Below, piece by piece: positions 8,820-18,233 of a stretch of 64,000 nucleotides of DNA (the stretch's first letter is position 1; each line of letters starts with the position of its first letter). The notes beneath the pieces are model-generated. The model was not told the origin of the DNA. It ran no database searches and saw only the letters and a list, made by a program, of their open reading frames with translations. The stretch is from Flagellimonas okinawensis (lineage in GTDB: Bacteria; Bacteroidota; Bacteroidia; Flavobacteriales; Flavobacteriaceae). Both the position numbers and the translations under genes were made by a program. The DNA lies in contig NZ_JARFVA010000001.1 of the NCBI RefSeq assembly GCF_029194005.1, positions 496,001 to 560,000 of the forward strand, given 5' to 3'.

Positions 8820-9392
8820 ATGAGATTTGAATCATTATTTTTTAAAGAAAACCTTAACAAGAAACATGAAAAATACCAGTTTTCGCTAGCTGGTTTCTTT
8901 GCTTTACTGTCTTTTGGACTTATTGCAGGTCTATACAAAGATGATAATTTCAGACCCAAAACAAGAAGATTGGCAAGGGTCATAGGGCGTGCAGCAAACG
9001 GTCTGAATAATATGGATACTTTAGATGTTATAATTGCTGGTCTCACTGCATTAGCTGTTGGTTTTTTAACCATATTAATTTTAGATTTAATGTTTCATGA
9101 CAGAAAAATAATTGTTGCATTTGAAATCAATCAACTCAATAAAACCATAATTTTTGAAACTAAAACTGTTAGGAATAAAAAGGCAGTCAAAACAGAATTA
9201 CAATATAATGATCTTTCATTTTCACACGATAAGTTAAAAGACGGTGTAACCCATGAAGTTTTTGATTGTTTAATATTTAAAAAAAATCTTAAATCAATTG
9301 GAATTCTTTATTTAAATCATCCGATGTGGAATGGATATGATTCAATTGAATTTGATAAATCTATCAACCTTCTAAAAAACCAGATTAGATAA
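8820..9392 (+). CDS. Two-helix membrane protein, unknown function
   Basis: A 190-residue protein that I do not recognise. Hydrophobic segments lie near residues 23-41 (SLAGFFALLSFGLIAGLY) and 66-88, with a basic loop between them that holds RRLARVIGRA. The remaining hundred residues look like a soluble beta-rich domain in the cytoplasm. The gene is clearly more AT-rich than its neighbours, which suggests recent gain or relaxed selection. It lies 26 bases after gnd and five before the ChaN-like gene, so it is probably co-transcribed with the latter. Confidence 0.65.
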   Translation: MRFESLFFKENLNKKHEKYQFSLAGFFALLSFGLIAGLYKDDNFRPKTRRLARVIGRAANGLNNMDTLDVIIAGLTALAVGFLTILILDLMFHDRKIIVAFEINQLNKTIIFETKTVRNKKAVKTELQYNDLSFSHDKLKDGVTHEVFDCLIFKKNLKSIGILYLNHPMWNGYDSIEFDKSINLLKNQIR

Positions 9393-9397
9393 AGATT

Positions 9398-10249
9398 ATG
9401 AAAAAAACGCTCCTTCTTCTAGCTTTTACCCTAAACCTTTTAACCATTTCAGCGCAAAAGACCCCCTACGTTATTTATAACGCCAAAGGGAAAAAAGTCT
9501 CTTACAAAAAAATGTTGAAGACCTTGGTGGAAAAGGACATGGTTCTCTTTGGAGAATTGCATAACAATCCTATAGCCCACTGGTTACAATACGAACTAAC
9601 AGCCGATTTGCACAGCAAAAGACAATTGATTCTTGGAGCGGAAATGATCGAGGCGGACAACCAGGACGAACTCAACGATTATTTATCGGGCGAAATAGAT
9701 TACAAAGTCTTGGATTCCACAGCACGGCTCTGGAACAACCACAAAACGGACTATGCACCATTGGTAGACTTCGCCAAGGACAACAAACTAGCATTTGTGG
9801 CCTCCAACGTCCCAAGACGCTACGCCAGCATGGTGTACAAAGGAGGTTTTGAAGCCTTGGATTCTCTTCCATCACAAGAAAAGGAGTGGATCGCTCCATT
9901 ACCCATTGCTTACGACCCGGAATTGCCCGGTTATCAGAACATTCTAAAAATGATGGGGGACCACGGTAGCCCTACCTTAGTAATGGCCCAAGCTATTAAA
10001 GATGCCACAATGGCCCATTTTATTATTGAAAACTATAAAAGAGGAGCCTTGTTCTTACATTACAATGGAGCCTACCATTCCAATGACTATGAAGGTATTC
10101 TTTGGTATCTGCAACAGGAAAGACCCGATTTGGAATACGGTACCATATCCACTGTAAGCCAAGAAAATGTACTAAAATTAGAAGAGGAGAATCTTAATCT
10201 GGCAGATTTCATTATCTGTGTAGACGAGAACATGACCACTACCTATTAA
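9398..10249 (+). CDS. ChaN-family (haem-binding-uptake/Tiki-like) exported protein
   Basis: A 283-residue protein with a signal peptide (LLLLAFTLNLLTISAQ). The ChaN/PF04187 domain carries the motifs LFGELHNNPIAHWLQYEL (about 52-69), GAEMIEADNQ and LHYNGAYHSNDYEGI. In Campylobacter ChaN binds two haems; the related TIKI fold includes metal-dependent proteases with GxxH/E motifs, so the role may be haem handling or proteolysis. It starts five bases after the membrane protein and is followed by a separate peptidase gene. Confidence 0.82.
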   Translation: MKKTLLLLAFTLNLLTISAQKTPYVIYNAKGKKVSYKKMLKTLVEKDMVLFGELHNNPIAHWLQYELTADLHSKRQLILGAEMIEADNQDELNDYLSGEIDYKVLDSTARLWNNHKTDYAPLVDFAKDNKLAFVASNVPRRYASMVYKGGFEALDSLPSQEKEWIAPLPIAYDPELPGYQNILKMMGDHGSPTLVMAQAIKDATMAHFIIENYKRGALFLHYNGAYHSNDYEGILWYLQQERPDLEYGTISTVSQENVLKLEEENLNLADFIICVDENMTTTY

Positions 10250-10324
10250 TTCCACTACTTTTTCCGAGGTATGTCCCAACAAGGGATAATTTGCTTATTT
10301 TTAGTAAACTAAATAACCTACCTC

Positions 10325-12352
10325 ATGAAAAAATTACTCGCCACCATGCTACTGCTAGTGGCCATAAACCCTTTAGGGTTTGGTCAAGTACAGTCCAATC
10401 TGGAATTATTGGACATCTTTAACATGGAATACGTATCCGACCCTCAGATTTCTCCGGATGGGTCCAAGATCATTTATGTTCGGAATTTTAAAGATGTGAT
10501 GACGGACAGGAACCTTTCCAACCTTTGGATCATCAATTTTGATGGTTCCAATAATCGTCCTTTGACAACAGGGAATCATAATGACTTTGCCCCTCGCTGG
10601 TCGCATGATGGCTCAAAAATCGTTTTCAAATCCAACATGTCGGATGATAAAATGAAACTTTACCTAATGTGGTTGGACACCAAGGAAACCATGGCCTTGA
10701 CCAATACGCCTCAATCACCAGGGTCCGTTTCTTGGTCTTATGATGACAAATATGTGGCATTCAATATGTTTGTTCCAGAGGCCAATAAATCCATCATTAA
10801 AATGCCTGGAAAGCCGGAAGGAGCCAAATGGAACGAACCTCCCAAGTACATCGATAAAATGAACTATCGTGGCGATGGCGCCGGATATTACAAAGGCGGG
10901 AATTCCCAATTGTTCACCTTGCCCATAAGTGGCGGTACACCTAAGCAACTTACCTTCTCCGAATTTGATCATGGGGGCCCGGTTTGGGCAAACGATAATA
11001 TGCATCTATATTTTAATGCCAACTTCCATACAGATGAGGAAATGGAGCCTGCAGATAGTGAAATCTATAAAATAAATGTCAATACCGGTTTGGCAATACC
11101 CCTAACCGACCGTTATGGACCGGATGCGCATCCTGTATTATCACCAGATGGGTCCAAAATCGCCTACTTGGGATACGATGACCGTTTACAGGGCTATCAA
11201 TTAACACAATTGTATGTGATGAATGCCGATGGCTCCGATTCCAAATTAATTTCAGGAGATTTTGATCGCGACGTAGAAGATATGGCCTGGAATAGCAAGG
11301 GTAACGGACTTTATTTTATTTATACAGATCAAGGAATGGGCAAATTAGCATCCATGAGTCTTTCGGGAAAAGTGGACGACATTACTGACGGTTTGGGCGG
11401 TCTTACCTTGGGAAGACCCTACAATGCAGCTAGTTTTTCCGCATCTGCCAACAATAAATTTGCATACACTTTGGGTAATACCAGTCACCCATCCGATTTG
11501 GCGGTGGCAGACACTAAAACCACGAAACGTTTAACCGCCGTTAACGATGACCTATTTTCTTTTAAAAAATTGGGCAAAGTAGAAGAAATGTGGTGGGAAT
11601 CCAGTTATGACCAACGAAAAATACAAGGTTGGGTGGTAACCCCTCCCGATTTTGATCCTTCAAAAAAATATCCAATGATCCTCGAAATCCATGGTGGACC
11701 CTTTACCAGCTATGGAGAAGTCTATTCTGCAGAAATTCAAGCTTATGCAGCAGAGGGGTATGTAGTGCTCTACACCAATCCACGTGGTAGTACCAGCTAT
11801 GGAGAAGAATTCGGAAACTTAATTCACCATGACTACCCCAATCATGATTACGAAGATTTAATGTCCGGCGTGGATGCCCTTTTGGAAAAAGGCTATGTCG
11901 ACGCAGAGAAATTGTTTGTAACCGGTGGTTCTGGTGGTGGTGTACTCACTGCTTGGATTGTTGGCAAAACAGACCGCTTTAAGGCAGCAGTGGTGGCAAA
12001 ACCCGTAATTAACTGGACAAGCTTTGTGCTGTACGCGGATGGCGTACAATTTTTCTCCAAATATTGGTTTGGAAAAAAGCCATGGGAAGACCCAGAAAAC
12101 TACATGAGACGCTCTCCCCTAACTTATGTCGGAAACGTGACCACACCAACAATGTTATTAACAGGTGAAGAAGATTATAGAACCCCAATTGCGGAATCCG
12201 AACAGTTTTATGCGGCCCTCAAATTGGAAAATGTGGAAACCGCTATGGTCCGTATTCCAGGTGCTTCGCACGGCATTGCCAACAGACCCAGCAATTTAAT
12301 AGCTAAAATCGCTAGCGTCTTAGCTTGGTTTGATAAATATAAAGGAGAATAA
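10325..12352 (+). CDS. S9-family (prolyl oligopeptidase/DPP-like) exported peptidase
   Basis: A 675-residue protein with a signal peptide (residues 1-20). A TolB/WD40-like beta propeller with repeated SPDGSKI blades (about 30-430) precedes an alpha/beta hydrolase domain. The catalytic triad is Ser536 (in GGSGGG), Asp617 (EEDYRTP) and His649 (ASHGI). The nucleophile elbow has Gly after Ser where many relatives have Tyr. It should cleave short peptides outside the cytoplasm, fitting the protein-scavenging habit of flavobacteria. A small unknown gene follows 15 bases later. Confidence 0.92.
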   Translation: MKKLLATMLLLVAINPLGFGQVQSNLELLDIFNMEYVSDPQISPDGSKIIYVRNFKDVMTDRNLSNLWIINFDGSNNRPLTTGNHNDFAPRWSHDGSKIVFKSNMSDDKMKLYLMWLDTKETMALTNTPQSPGSVSWSYDDKYVAFNMFVPEANKSIIKMPGKPEGAKWNEPPKYIDKMNYRGDGAGYYKGGNSQLFTLPISGGTPKQLTFSEFDHGGPVWANDNMHLYFNANFHTDEEMEPADSEIYKINVNTGLAIPLTDRYGPDAHPVLSPDGSKIAYLGYDDRLQGYQLTQLYVMNADGSDSKLISGDFDRDVEDMAWNSKGNGLYFIYTDQGMGKLASMSLSGKVDDITDGLGGLTLGRPYNAASFSASANNKFAYTLGNTSHPSDLAVADTKTTKRLTAVNDDLFSFKKLGKVEEMWWESSYDQRKIQGWVVTPPDFDPSKKYPMILEIHGGPFTSYGEVYSAEIQAYAAEGYVVLYTNPRGSTSYGEEFGNLIHHDYPNHDYEDLMSGVDALLEKGYVDAEKLFVTGGSGGGVLTAWIVGKTDRFKAAVVAKPVINWTSFVLYADGVQFFSKYWFGKKPWEDPENYMRRSPLTYVGNVTTPTMLLTGEEDYRTPIAESEQFYAALKLENVETAMVRIPGASHGIANRPSNLIAKIASVLAWFDKYKGE

Positions 12353-12367
12353 TAATTGTAAAGATTC

Positions 12368-12766
12368 ATGGAGTTTTTCAGAAAAGTAACCGTAAAAACA
12401 ACAGAAAACGATATCCATCAACGTCTGACACTGGGCAATCTGGACATGATCAGTACGGAAATCTTCAATTTGGACGAACCTGGTGAACACCAAGTACAAA
12501 TAGGTGGTATTTGGGGCGAATTCACGTTGACCAGGAATATAATAAAAGGAGGATGTCGCTTTGCCTTAGTAGAGTGCCCCAATGCTCTATGTTGGACCAT
12601 TACAACGGGATATCCTCCCGATCCAGAATCCATTATTGTTCACTTAACCATTAATCGTACAGAAAAAGATGATGAGTTCATTGAAGAAATTACAGATTTT
12701 TTAAATGATATGTGCCAAAATCTGAACCATTCATTTTCACAAGAAAAAATAAAACTTAACCAATAA
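12368..12766 (+). CDS. Small soluble protein, unknown function
   Basis: A 132-residue protein without signal peptide or membrane segment, which I do not recognise. It has three cysteines (CRF, ECPNALCW) and an acidic C-terminal helix (KDDEFIEEITDFLNDMCQ). The ATG lies 15 bases after the S9 peptidase stop, so it is probably co-transcribed. The same frame stays open for another 43 codons after its TAA (see the following entry). Confidence 0.6.
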   Translation: MEFFRKVTVKTTENDIHQRLTLGNLDMISTEIFNLDEPGEHQVQIGGIWGEFTLTRNIIKGGCRFALVECPNALCWTITTGYPPDPESIIVHLTINRTEKDDEFIEEITDFLNDMCQNLNHSFSQEKIKLNQ

Positions 12767-12898
12767 AAATTTAATTATCAGTCAATTGATACGGGCAAAT
12801 TACCTAATGTCAAACATGAAGGTTGTGGAAAAATCCAAGTACCGATTGGCATTAATCTGAGCCTAGGTCAATGGACATGGCTAACCGTAAATGAATAG
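12767..12898 (+). other. In-frame 43-codon open stretch after the preceding stop, possible gene remnant
   Basis: Directly after TAA (12764-12766) the same frame continues without a stop to TAG at 12896-12898. It encodes a protein-like segment with GCGKIQVPIGINLSLGQWTW. There is no ATG near its beginning. It may be a gene tail left by a deletion, a read-through extension or chance. The 3' end overlaps the annotated start of the next gene in another frame. Confidence 0.3.
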
Positions 12899-13613
12899 AC
12901 TTGGTTCGATAAGTATAATGGAAACAAATGTACAAATGGAATCACAAGGGATAACTAAAAATGGGGTTTCCTCCAATGAAGTACGTTATGGTGGCCTGTT
13001 ATTGAGTATGGGTGCACTGATAACGGTAATCTGTATCGTTTTAGAGGTGAATGCAGGTTGGGCATCTTTCAGTAAAGAAATAGTAAGGACCGATCTTGAA
13101 GCTGGGACCTTCTTGTTTCAGAATTGGGATAAAATGAATGTTATCTGGAGCTTTTCCTTATTTGGAAATATCCCCCTGGCCATTGCGGCCCTACTTTTAC
13201 AAAAACACGCTAAAAAAATCGGTGCGCTACCTTTGAGCCTTTTTTGGCTTGTTCATTTTATAGGAAGCATACTGATAATCATAGCGTTTGGTATAAGCGT
13301 AGGTAGTTATTTCCCTGCCATGGAAGTCCTCAATGAACAACCAGCACTTTTCAGTACCATAAGAGGTGCACCCATGGTTTTCTTCAATTTTGGGGCCCTC
13401 TGTCAGCTTTTTGCTATACCAATTTTCTTTCACTCCGGGTTTAGCAAATCAGGCCCAGTTGGAAAAAAGTTGGCAATTATTTGTCTGGTATTGATTTTAC
13501 TGGCAATCGTTTTATCAATGGTAGGACTTGTATCCTTTGCCGTAGTGGCCATTTCGTTTTATATTCCCTCTATTGTACTAGGAATTGTCTATTGGCAAAA
13601 AGCAACATCATAG
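12891..13613 (+). CDS. Polytopic membrane protein, unknown function
   Basis: A 240-residue protein with about six predicted membrane segments (near residues 33-52, 83-103, 115-136, 158-180, 192-212 and 215-235). It resembles DUF4386-like or other small integral membrane families, but I cannot assign it. A second ATG at 12918 (start METNVQMES) is an alternative and may be the true start, because the first nine residues look random and overlap the open stretch upstream. It is 37 bases before a lipoprotein gene and could belong to the same transcript. Confidence 0.65.
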   Translation: MNRLGSISIMETNVQMESQGITKNGVSSNEVRYGGLLLSMGALITVICIVLEVNAGWASFSKEIVRTDLEAGTFLFQNWDKMNVIWSFSLFGNIPLAIAALLLQKHAKKIGALPLSLFWLVHFIGSILIIIAFGISVGSYFPAMEVLNEQPALFSTIRGAPMVFFNFGALCQLFAIPIFFHSGFSKSGPVGKKLAIICLVLILLAIVLSMVGLVSFAVVAISFYIPSIVLGIVYWQKATS

Positions 13614-13650
13614 GTGTTGATGATACATAAAAAACACTAACTATTAAAAT

Positions 13651-14145
13651 ATGAAAAACCTTGTACTTGTCTTTTTAATAACGGCACTTCTAAGCTGCCA
13701 AGGTAACCCAAGTGATGCTTCATCAGAAAAGGAAACCGAGTCGGTACATACTTTGGATAAAGATGCAGAGCTGGCCAAAATACAAGAAGTTAGAAATTCA
13801 TTTCAGAAAACTGTAAAAGAAAAACGTTACGGTGATTTGGGCCAGTTTGTAACTGATGATTTAATATCAATCGGTCCAGGCAGCGAAGATTGGATAGCCT
13901 ACCGAAAATTAAGAGAGCAATACGGAAATAAATTTCGATACGACAGCATAAAAATGAACCCCATCGAAACGGTAATATTATCCGATACCATGGCTTACGA
14001 TTTCGGGGTAAGCTCAGTATTTTACACTGATGAGAATGGAACCGTGCACGAAATGGAAGATACTTTTTTGGTTATTATGAAGAAAACCAAAGAAGGCGAA
14101 TGGAAACTATTTAGAGAGTTGGCCTCCTCTTTGGTAGTGGATTAA
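13651..14145 (+). CDS. NTF2-like (DUF4440-type) lipoprotein
   Basis: A 164-residue lipoprotein: signal peptide with lipobox LLSC (Cys17), a Ser/Glu-rich linker, then an NTF2-like domain (about 50-160). The domain holds LGQFVTDDLISIGPGSEDWIAY and a C-terminal WKLFRELASS strand. Members of this cone-shaped fold act as small enzymes or binding proteins; the catalytic role here is unknown. A second NTF2-like lipoprotein follows after 70 bases, suggesting an old duplication of function in this cluster. Confidence 0.75.
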   Translation: MKNLVLVFLITALLSCQGNPSDASSEKETESVHTLDKDAELAKIQEVRNSFQKTVKEKRYGDLGQFVTDDLISIGPGSEDWIAYRKLREQYGNKFRYDSIKMNPIETVILSDTMAYDFGVSSVFYTDENGTVHEMEDTFLVIMKKTKEGEWKLFRELASSLVVD

Positions 14146-14215
14146 AAATAAAAACTTGTAATCGATATAGTTCCCCCTCACATTAAACGAGTAATAACCC
14201 ATTAACTATATCATT

Positions 14216-14746
14216 ATGAAAAATCAATTTGTACGTAGTATCATAGCAGTACTGACCATTGTTTTTGCAGCTAGTTGTGAGCAACCTGCACCTGAGGTCG
14301 AATCAGGTAAAGCGTATTCAGCGCAAATTCAAAAAATCATTGAAGAGAAGAATGAGCAGATTCAAGGGTTTTATGCTTCGGGCATGATTGACTCCGCTGC
14401 CACTCATTTTGCTGATGATTGTATTCAGTTTATGCCAAACATGCCCGCAATTGTTGGAGTTGAAAACTACAAAGCTGCCTGGAAACAAAACATTCAATTT
14501 GGCAAATGGGAATTCGACCTCAACACCCAAGAAGTAAAGGCCAGCGGTGATCTGGCCACCGAATACGGTAAATACACCATGACATTTACACCAAATGAAA
14601 CCTCACCCCTCCCTCCCATAAAAGACAAAGGAAACTATATGGTGCTTTGGGAAAAATTGGATGGAGAATGGAAAGTGGTCTGGGATGCCCCTGTGACCGA
14701 GCTTCCATTGCCAAATCAGGTTCCAGACTCAACCATGGTAGAGTAA
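14216..14746 (+). CDS. NTF2-like (DUF4440/SnoaL) lipoprotein
   Basis: A 176-residue lipoprotein with lipobox AASC (Cys20). Its NTF2-like domain (about 40-165) is typical of DUF4440: QIQGFYASGMIDSAATHFADD, then FMPNMPAIVG, then YMVLWEKLDGEWKVVWD. It is paired with the NTF2-like lipoprotein at 13651 but only distantly similar. The AraC-type regulator begins 14 bases downstream. The substrate is unknown. Confidence 0.82.
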   Translation: MKNQFVRSIIAVLTIVFAASCEQPAPEVESGKAYSAQIQKIIEEKNEQIQGFYASGMIDSAATHFADDCIQFMPNMPAIVGVENYKAAWKQNIQFGKWEFDLNTQEVKASGDLATEYGKYTMTFTPNETSPLPPIKDKGNYMVLWEKLDGEWKVVWDAPVTELPLPNQVPDSTMVE

Positions 14747-14760
14747 ATTACACGTCTGTA

Positions 14761-15608
14761 ATGATTCAGCACCTCCACATACCAAAAAACCCAGCACTTT
14801 CTCAGGTAGTAAAGTTTATGACCTATGTAGAGTTGACCCAAGAAGACATATTGGATGGTCGAACCGCTATTTTTCCAAACGCCACTACCAATATCCTATT
14901 CTCTTTGGAAGAGGACATTCTTGTTAACCAAACATCATCTTCCAATTCTATTTATACCTCTTGCAGTACCACAGTATTTTTTAAGCCTTATGTTGGGATG
15001 AAGTTCATGACGGTTCAGTTTAGTAGTTATGGGCTCTCCCATATAAAAAAATACCTGCTTTCGAGTTATTGGACACCTTGAGCAATCTCGACATTATTTT
15101 TCCAGCCAGTGATATCGAACGTATATCTTCCCGGTTGAAGGAATGCGAAACCATTGGAGGTAAATTTTCAGTTTTAGAAATGTTCGTTAGTGAAAAAATG
15201 GGGTTGCCAGAGGTAAACCCCAGACTCCCCTACGCATTGCAACTTTTGAATTCCGAACATTCCATTTCCATTGATGCTTTGAGCCAATCCCTTTGCATTT
15301 CAAATCGAGGGCTCCAAAAATTGTTCAAAAAGCATATTGGGATGAGTCCTGTTTATTACCGAAAAATTATCCGTTTTAATAAGGCGGCACAGTTACTCCT
15401 GAACGATTCCGAAAATTCCTTAACGGAGGTCTCATATACTTGCGGCTACTTTGATCAGGCCCATTTTATCAAGGATTTTAAGGAATTTGGCGGCATCTCG
15501 CCGTCAGAATTTTTGCGATATAAGACCAATGGTTCGGATTTTTACAATTATAGGATTTCAGAACCCCATACCTTGGACAGCATCAAACAACAGCAAATCA
15601 ACATATGA
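14761..15608 (+). pseudogene. AraC-family regulator split by a -1 frameshift at a 7-A run
   Basis: The first part (14761-15081, MIQHLHIPKNPAL to SSYWTP) and the second part (frame of 15069-15608) are halves of one AraC-type regulator. Shifting by -1 within A15045-A15051 gives HIKKIPAFELLDTLSNLDIIF and an uninterrupted protein of 282 residues, normal for the family. The two-part HTH lies near the C-terminus (SISIDALSQSLCISNRGLQKLF, YTCGYFDQAHFIKDFK). The shift site is A_AAA_AAA with zero-frame codons AAA AAA, a genuine -1 slippery heptamer. Possible explanations are a sequencing indel, a true mutation, phase variation or programmed frameshifting. The stop overlaps the next ATG (ATGA), so the rest of the operon is intact. 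Confidence 0.8.
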
Positions 15609-16702
15609 AAACCAAAACATCAATTATTCTCCTTTTGACCTTGGTCATGATCTCCATTCAGTATTCGATAGGTCAACAAACAGACAAAAAAGAGGGACTC
15701 TCCAACCTCATTGGAAAGTTATATGTCAATGGCACCCTGCATGGAGGGGTTTTAGTTGCAGAGGGTGAAGATATCCTTTACCGAGATGCTTGGGGAGTGG
15801 CCAATATAGAGCAGCACACGTCTTTGACCGTTGACGATAAGTTTACCATTAACAGTATGGGTAAAATGTTTACATCGATACTTATTTTACAGCTTGTAGA
15901 AGAGGGAAAACTCGACTTTGAGGATAAACTAAGTGATATGCTCCCCGAATTTCCGCACAAGAGAGCCAAAGACATTACGCTGCATCATCTTTTGGCACAC
16001 CGCTCCGGAGTACGGGATTACGGATTATTACAAATGGCAGGGCAACTTCCGTATGATTTGACACGAGATCAAATGTTTGCGGAAATTGGTAAAATGGATT
16101 TAAAGTTTGAGCCCGGTTCCAAATTCAACTACAGTAATTCGGGCTATATGCTTTTGGGTGCAATCATAGAAAATAACCGTGGAAAATCATTGAAAGAAGT
16201 TATGCAAGAGCGAATTTTTGGCCCACTCGGCATGCAGAACACATCCATGATTTATACATATGATCTTGATGAATTGCCACAATACTTTTTACAAGATGGA
16301 ACTATTTACCAAGAAGACGATGTGGTCATCTACGGAGGTGACGGTGCCGAAGTTTCCACCATGGACGATATGTATACTTTTATGATGGCCCTTGGTTCTG
16401 ATACATTGTTGTCCGAAGCTATGTGGGAGCTAGCATTTACCCCACACTCCTTTCCAAATGAGGTTCCTGAAGATGCTTGGCCCCCACCACATCAAGATCC
16501 TTATGGGTATGGTTTTAGTATTATGGAATTACCTTTTGATGGCGAAACAACCGCTACAGCAGTGGGACATGGAGGAGCAGGTTTGGGAAGTAATTATGCA
16601 CTCCGCTTTTTAGAGAGTAAACGTATCATCGTCAACTGGAACAATATTTTTAAGAACCCGATACTTTTTGATGTCATAACCTATTTGGCAACAAGTAATT
16701 AA
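15605..16702 (+). CDS. Exported serine hydrolase, class C beta-lactamase family
   Basis: A 365-residue protein with a signal peptide (to about SIGQQ, residue 25). The penicillin-binding-protein-like fold has all three active-site motifs: SxxK (Ser84-Lys87, SMGK), YxN (Tyr176-Asn178, YSN) and HGG (His322). Relatives include esterases, D-amino-acid peptidases and AmpC, so beta-lactam resistance should not be assumed. ATG overlaps the stop of the AraC-type gene (ATGA), implying translational coupling. A strong terminator follows. Confidence 0.9.
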   Translation: MKTKTSIILLLTLVMISIQYSIGQQTDKKEGLSNLIGKLYVNGTLHGGVLVAEGEDILYRDAWGVANIEQHTSLTVDDKFTINSMGKMFTSILILQLVEEGKLDFEDKLSDMLPEFPHKRAKDITLHHLLAHRSGVRDYGLLQMAGQLPYDLTRDQMFAEIGKMDLKFEPGSKFNYSNSGYMLLGAIIENNRGKSLKEVMQERIFGPLGMQNTSMIYTYDLDELPQYFLQDGTIYQEDDVVIYGGDGAEVSTMDDMYTFMMALGSDTLLSEAMWELAFTPHSFPNEVPEDAWPPPHQDPYGYGFSIMELPFDGETTATAVGHGGAGLGSNYALRFLESKRIIVNWNNIFKNPILFDVITYLATSN

Positions 16703-16721
16703 ACACCGTCGGTTAAAATCA

Positions 16722-16758
16722 GAAGCCCGGTTCACAAATGTAAACCGGGCTTCATTTT
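16722..16758 (+). terminator. Intrinsic terminator after the serine hydrolase
   Basis: The stem GAAGCCCGGTT (16722-16732) pairs perfectly with AACCGGGCTTC (16743-16753) around a 10-base loop, followed by ATTTT. It separates the + strand operon from the convergent efflux operon. Confidence 0.85.
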
Positions 16759-16805
16759 GGGTAAATCAATAGCCAAGGCAGTAGGTAAAACTATTGATTT
16801 GGGGC

Positions 16806-18233
16806 TTAATTCCAGCCACCGCCCAAGGCGCGGTACATATTTACCTGGGCCAATAACTGGTCTTTTTTGGTCTCCACCAATTCCATTCGGGATTCCAAGG
16901 CCTCCCGCTGCGCCAAAAGCACTTCGATATACTCGACACGTGCAGATTGGAACAAACGTGTGGACAGGTCTATGGATTCCGTCAAGGCCTGTACTTGACC
17001 ATCTTTCAATTCATAGCTCTTTTTTAAGTTATCGATGTTGGACAACTGGTTAGCCACCTCGATATAAGCGTTCAAAATGGCCTTTTCATACTCATAAACC
17101 GCCTGTAACTGCCGAGCCGTAGCGTTTTTATACTGGGCCTTTATCGCATTTCTGTTGATCAAGGGAGCCACCATATCACCAATGGCTGAATACAATACGG
17201 ATTCCGGTGTAGTGGTCAGGTATTTGGTATCGAACGCTTCCAGCCCCAAACCAGCTTTTATGGTAAACTGCGGATAGAAATTGGCCTTGGCCGCTTTAGT
17301 ATCCAACTTAGCGGCAGCCAATTCATATTCAGCACTTCGTACATCGGGACGGTTTTGCAACAATTGCGAAGGAATTCCAGCGTAGATCACATCGATAGGC
17401 GTGTCGATAAAATTATCGGACGCCCGCTGAATATGTTGTGGAGAGCGACCTACAAGAAAGTTCAATCGATTTTCCACCTCTACAATTTGTTGCTGGATTT
17501 CATATTTGTGGCTTTGGTTTTTCAATACCTCTGCCTGAAAACGCTTCACCGCCAATTCCGTAGCACGCGCAGCTTGCTTTTGAAGTTTGACCATCCGTAA
17601 GGCATTCTGCTGTATGGCCAAATTTTGGTCGATAATTGCCATTTGATTGTCCAAGGCCATCAACTCATAGTATGAATCTGCAATTTCCGCTACCAAATTG
17701 GTCACCATAAAGTTCTTGCCCTCCACACTGGACAAATATTCATAAACAGCAGCTTTTTTCTCATTTCGGAGTTTTTTCCAAACATCAAGTTCCCAAGTGG
17801 CGAAGGCCCCGACCATATAATTGGTCAGGGGTTCGGGGAACTCTTCGCCTTCCTTTACCTCAAGGTTCTTTTCAACTGCTCCGTTTCTGGTGTACTCACC
17901 CACTTTTTCAACCTCGGCACCAGCCTGAAGGTTGACAAAGGGCAAATACTCCCCTTTTTTGGCCTGAATTCTGTTTTTGGCAATATCCACTTGCTGTAAC
18001 ATAATGTTCAACTCTTGGTTCTTCACCAAGGCGGAATCAATCAACGCAACAAGGTTAGGGTCTTTAAAGAACGTTCTCCATTCCACCAATCCTGTATTTA
18101 TGGTATCCGTAGATTGATTTTGATAATTTCCTGGAACTGAAACGCTCTCGTTCCTGACCTCACGGGTGGGCACACAGGAATAGAGGCCCACCATTGCTAT
18201 CATTACAATTAAAAGTGATTTACTATACTTCAT
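16806..18233 (-). CDS. Outer-membrane factor lipoprotein of an RND efflux pump (OprM/NodT family)
   Basis: A 475-residue TolC-type trimeric channel protein. The chosen ATG (18233) gives a proper lipoprotein signal with lipobox LYSC (Cys20); a start at 18263 would add ten residues and spoil it. The two OEP repeats are visible, including the SIDLSTRLFQSARVEYIEVL region near the C-terminus. It forms the outer-membrane duct for the pump encoded directly upstream. The gene overlaps the 3' end of the pump gene by 11 bases, so the two are translationally coupled. Last gene of the operon. Confidence 0.93.
   Translation of the reverse strand: MKYSKSLLIVMIAMVGLYSCVPTREVRNESVSVPGNYQNQSTDTINTGLVEWRTFFKDPNLVALIDSALVKNQELNIMLQQVDIAKNRIQAKKGEYLPFVNLQAGAEVEKVGEYTRNGAVEKNLEVKEGEEFPEPLTNYMVGAFATWELDVWKKLRNEKKAAVYEYLSSVEGKNFMVTNLVAEIADSYYELMALDNQMAIIDQNLAIQQNALRMVKLQKQAARATELAVKRFQAEVLKNQSHKYEIQQQIVEVENRLNFLVGRSPQHIQRASDNFIDTPIDVIYAGIPSQLLQNRPDVRSAEYELAAAKLDTKAAKANFYPQFTIKAGLGLEAFDTKYLTTTPESVLYSAIGDMVAPLINRNAIKAQYKNATARQLQAVYEYEKAILNAYIEVANQLSNIDNLKKSYELKDGQVQALTESIDLSTRLFQSARVEYIEVLLAQREALESRMELVETKKDQLLAQVNMYRALGGGWN

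Noticed and set aside
15605..16702. Calling the serine hydrolase a beta-lactamase resistance gene
   Set aside because: The SxxK, YxN and HGG motifs are shared by esterases and peptidases of the same fold; nothing in the context points to antibiotic resistance.
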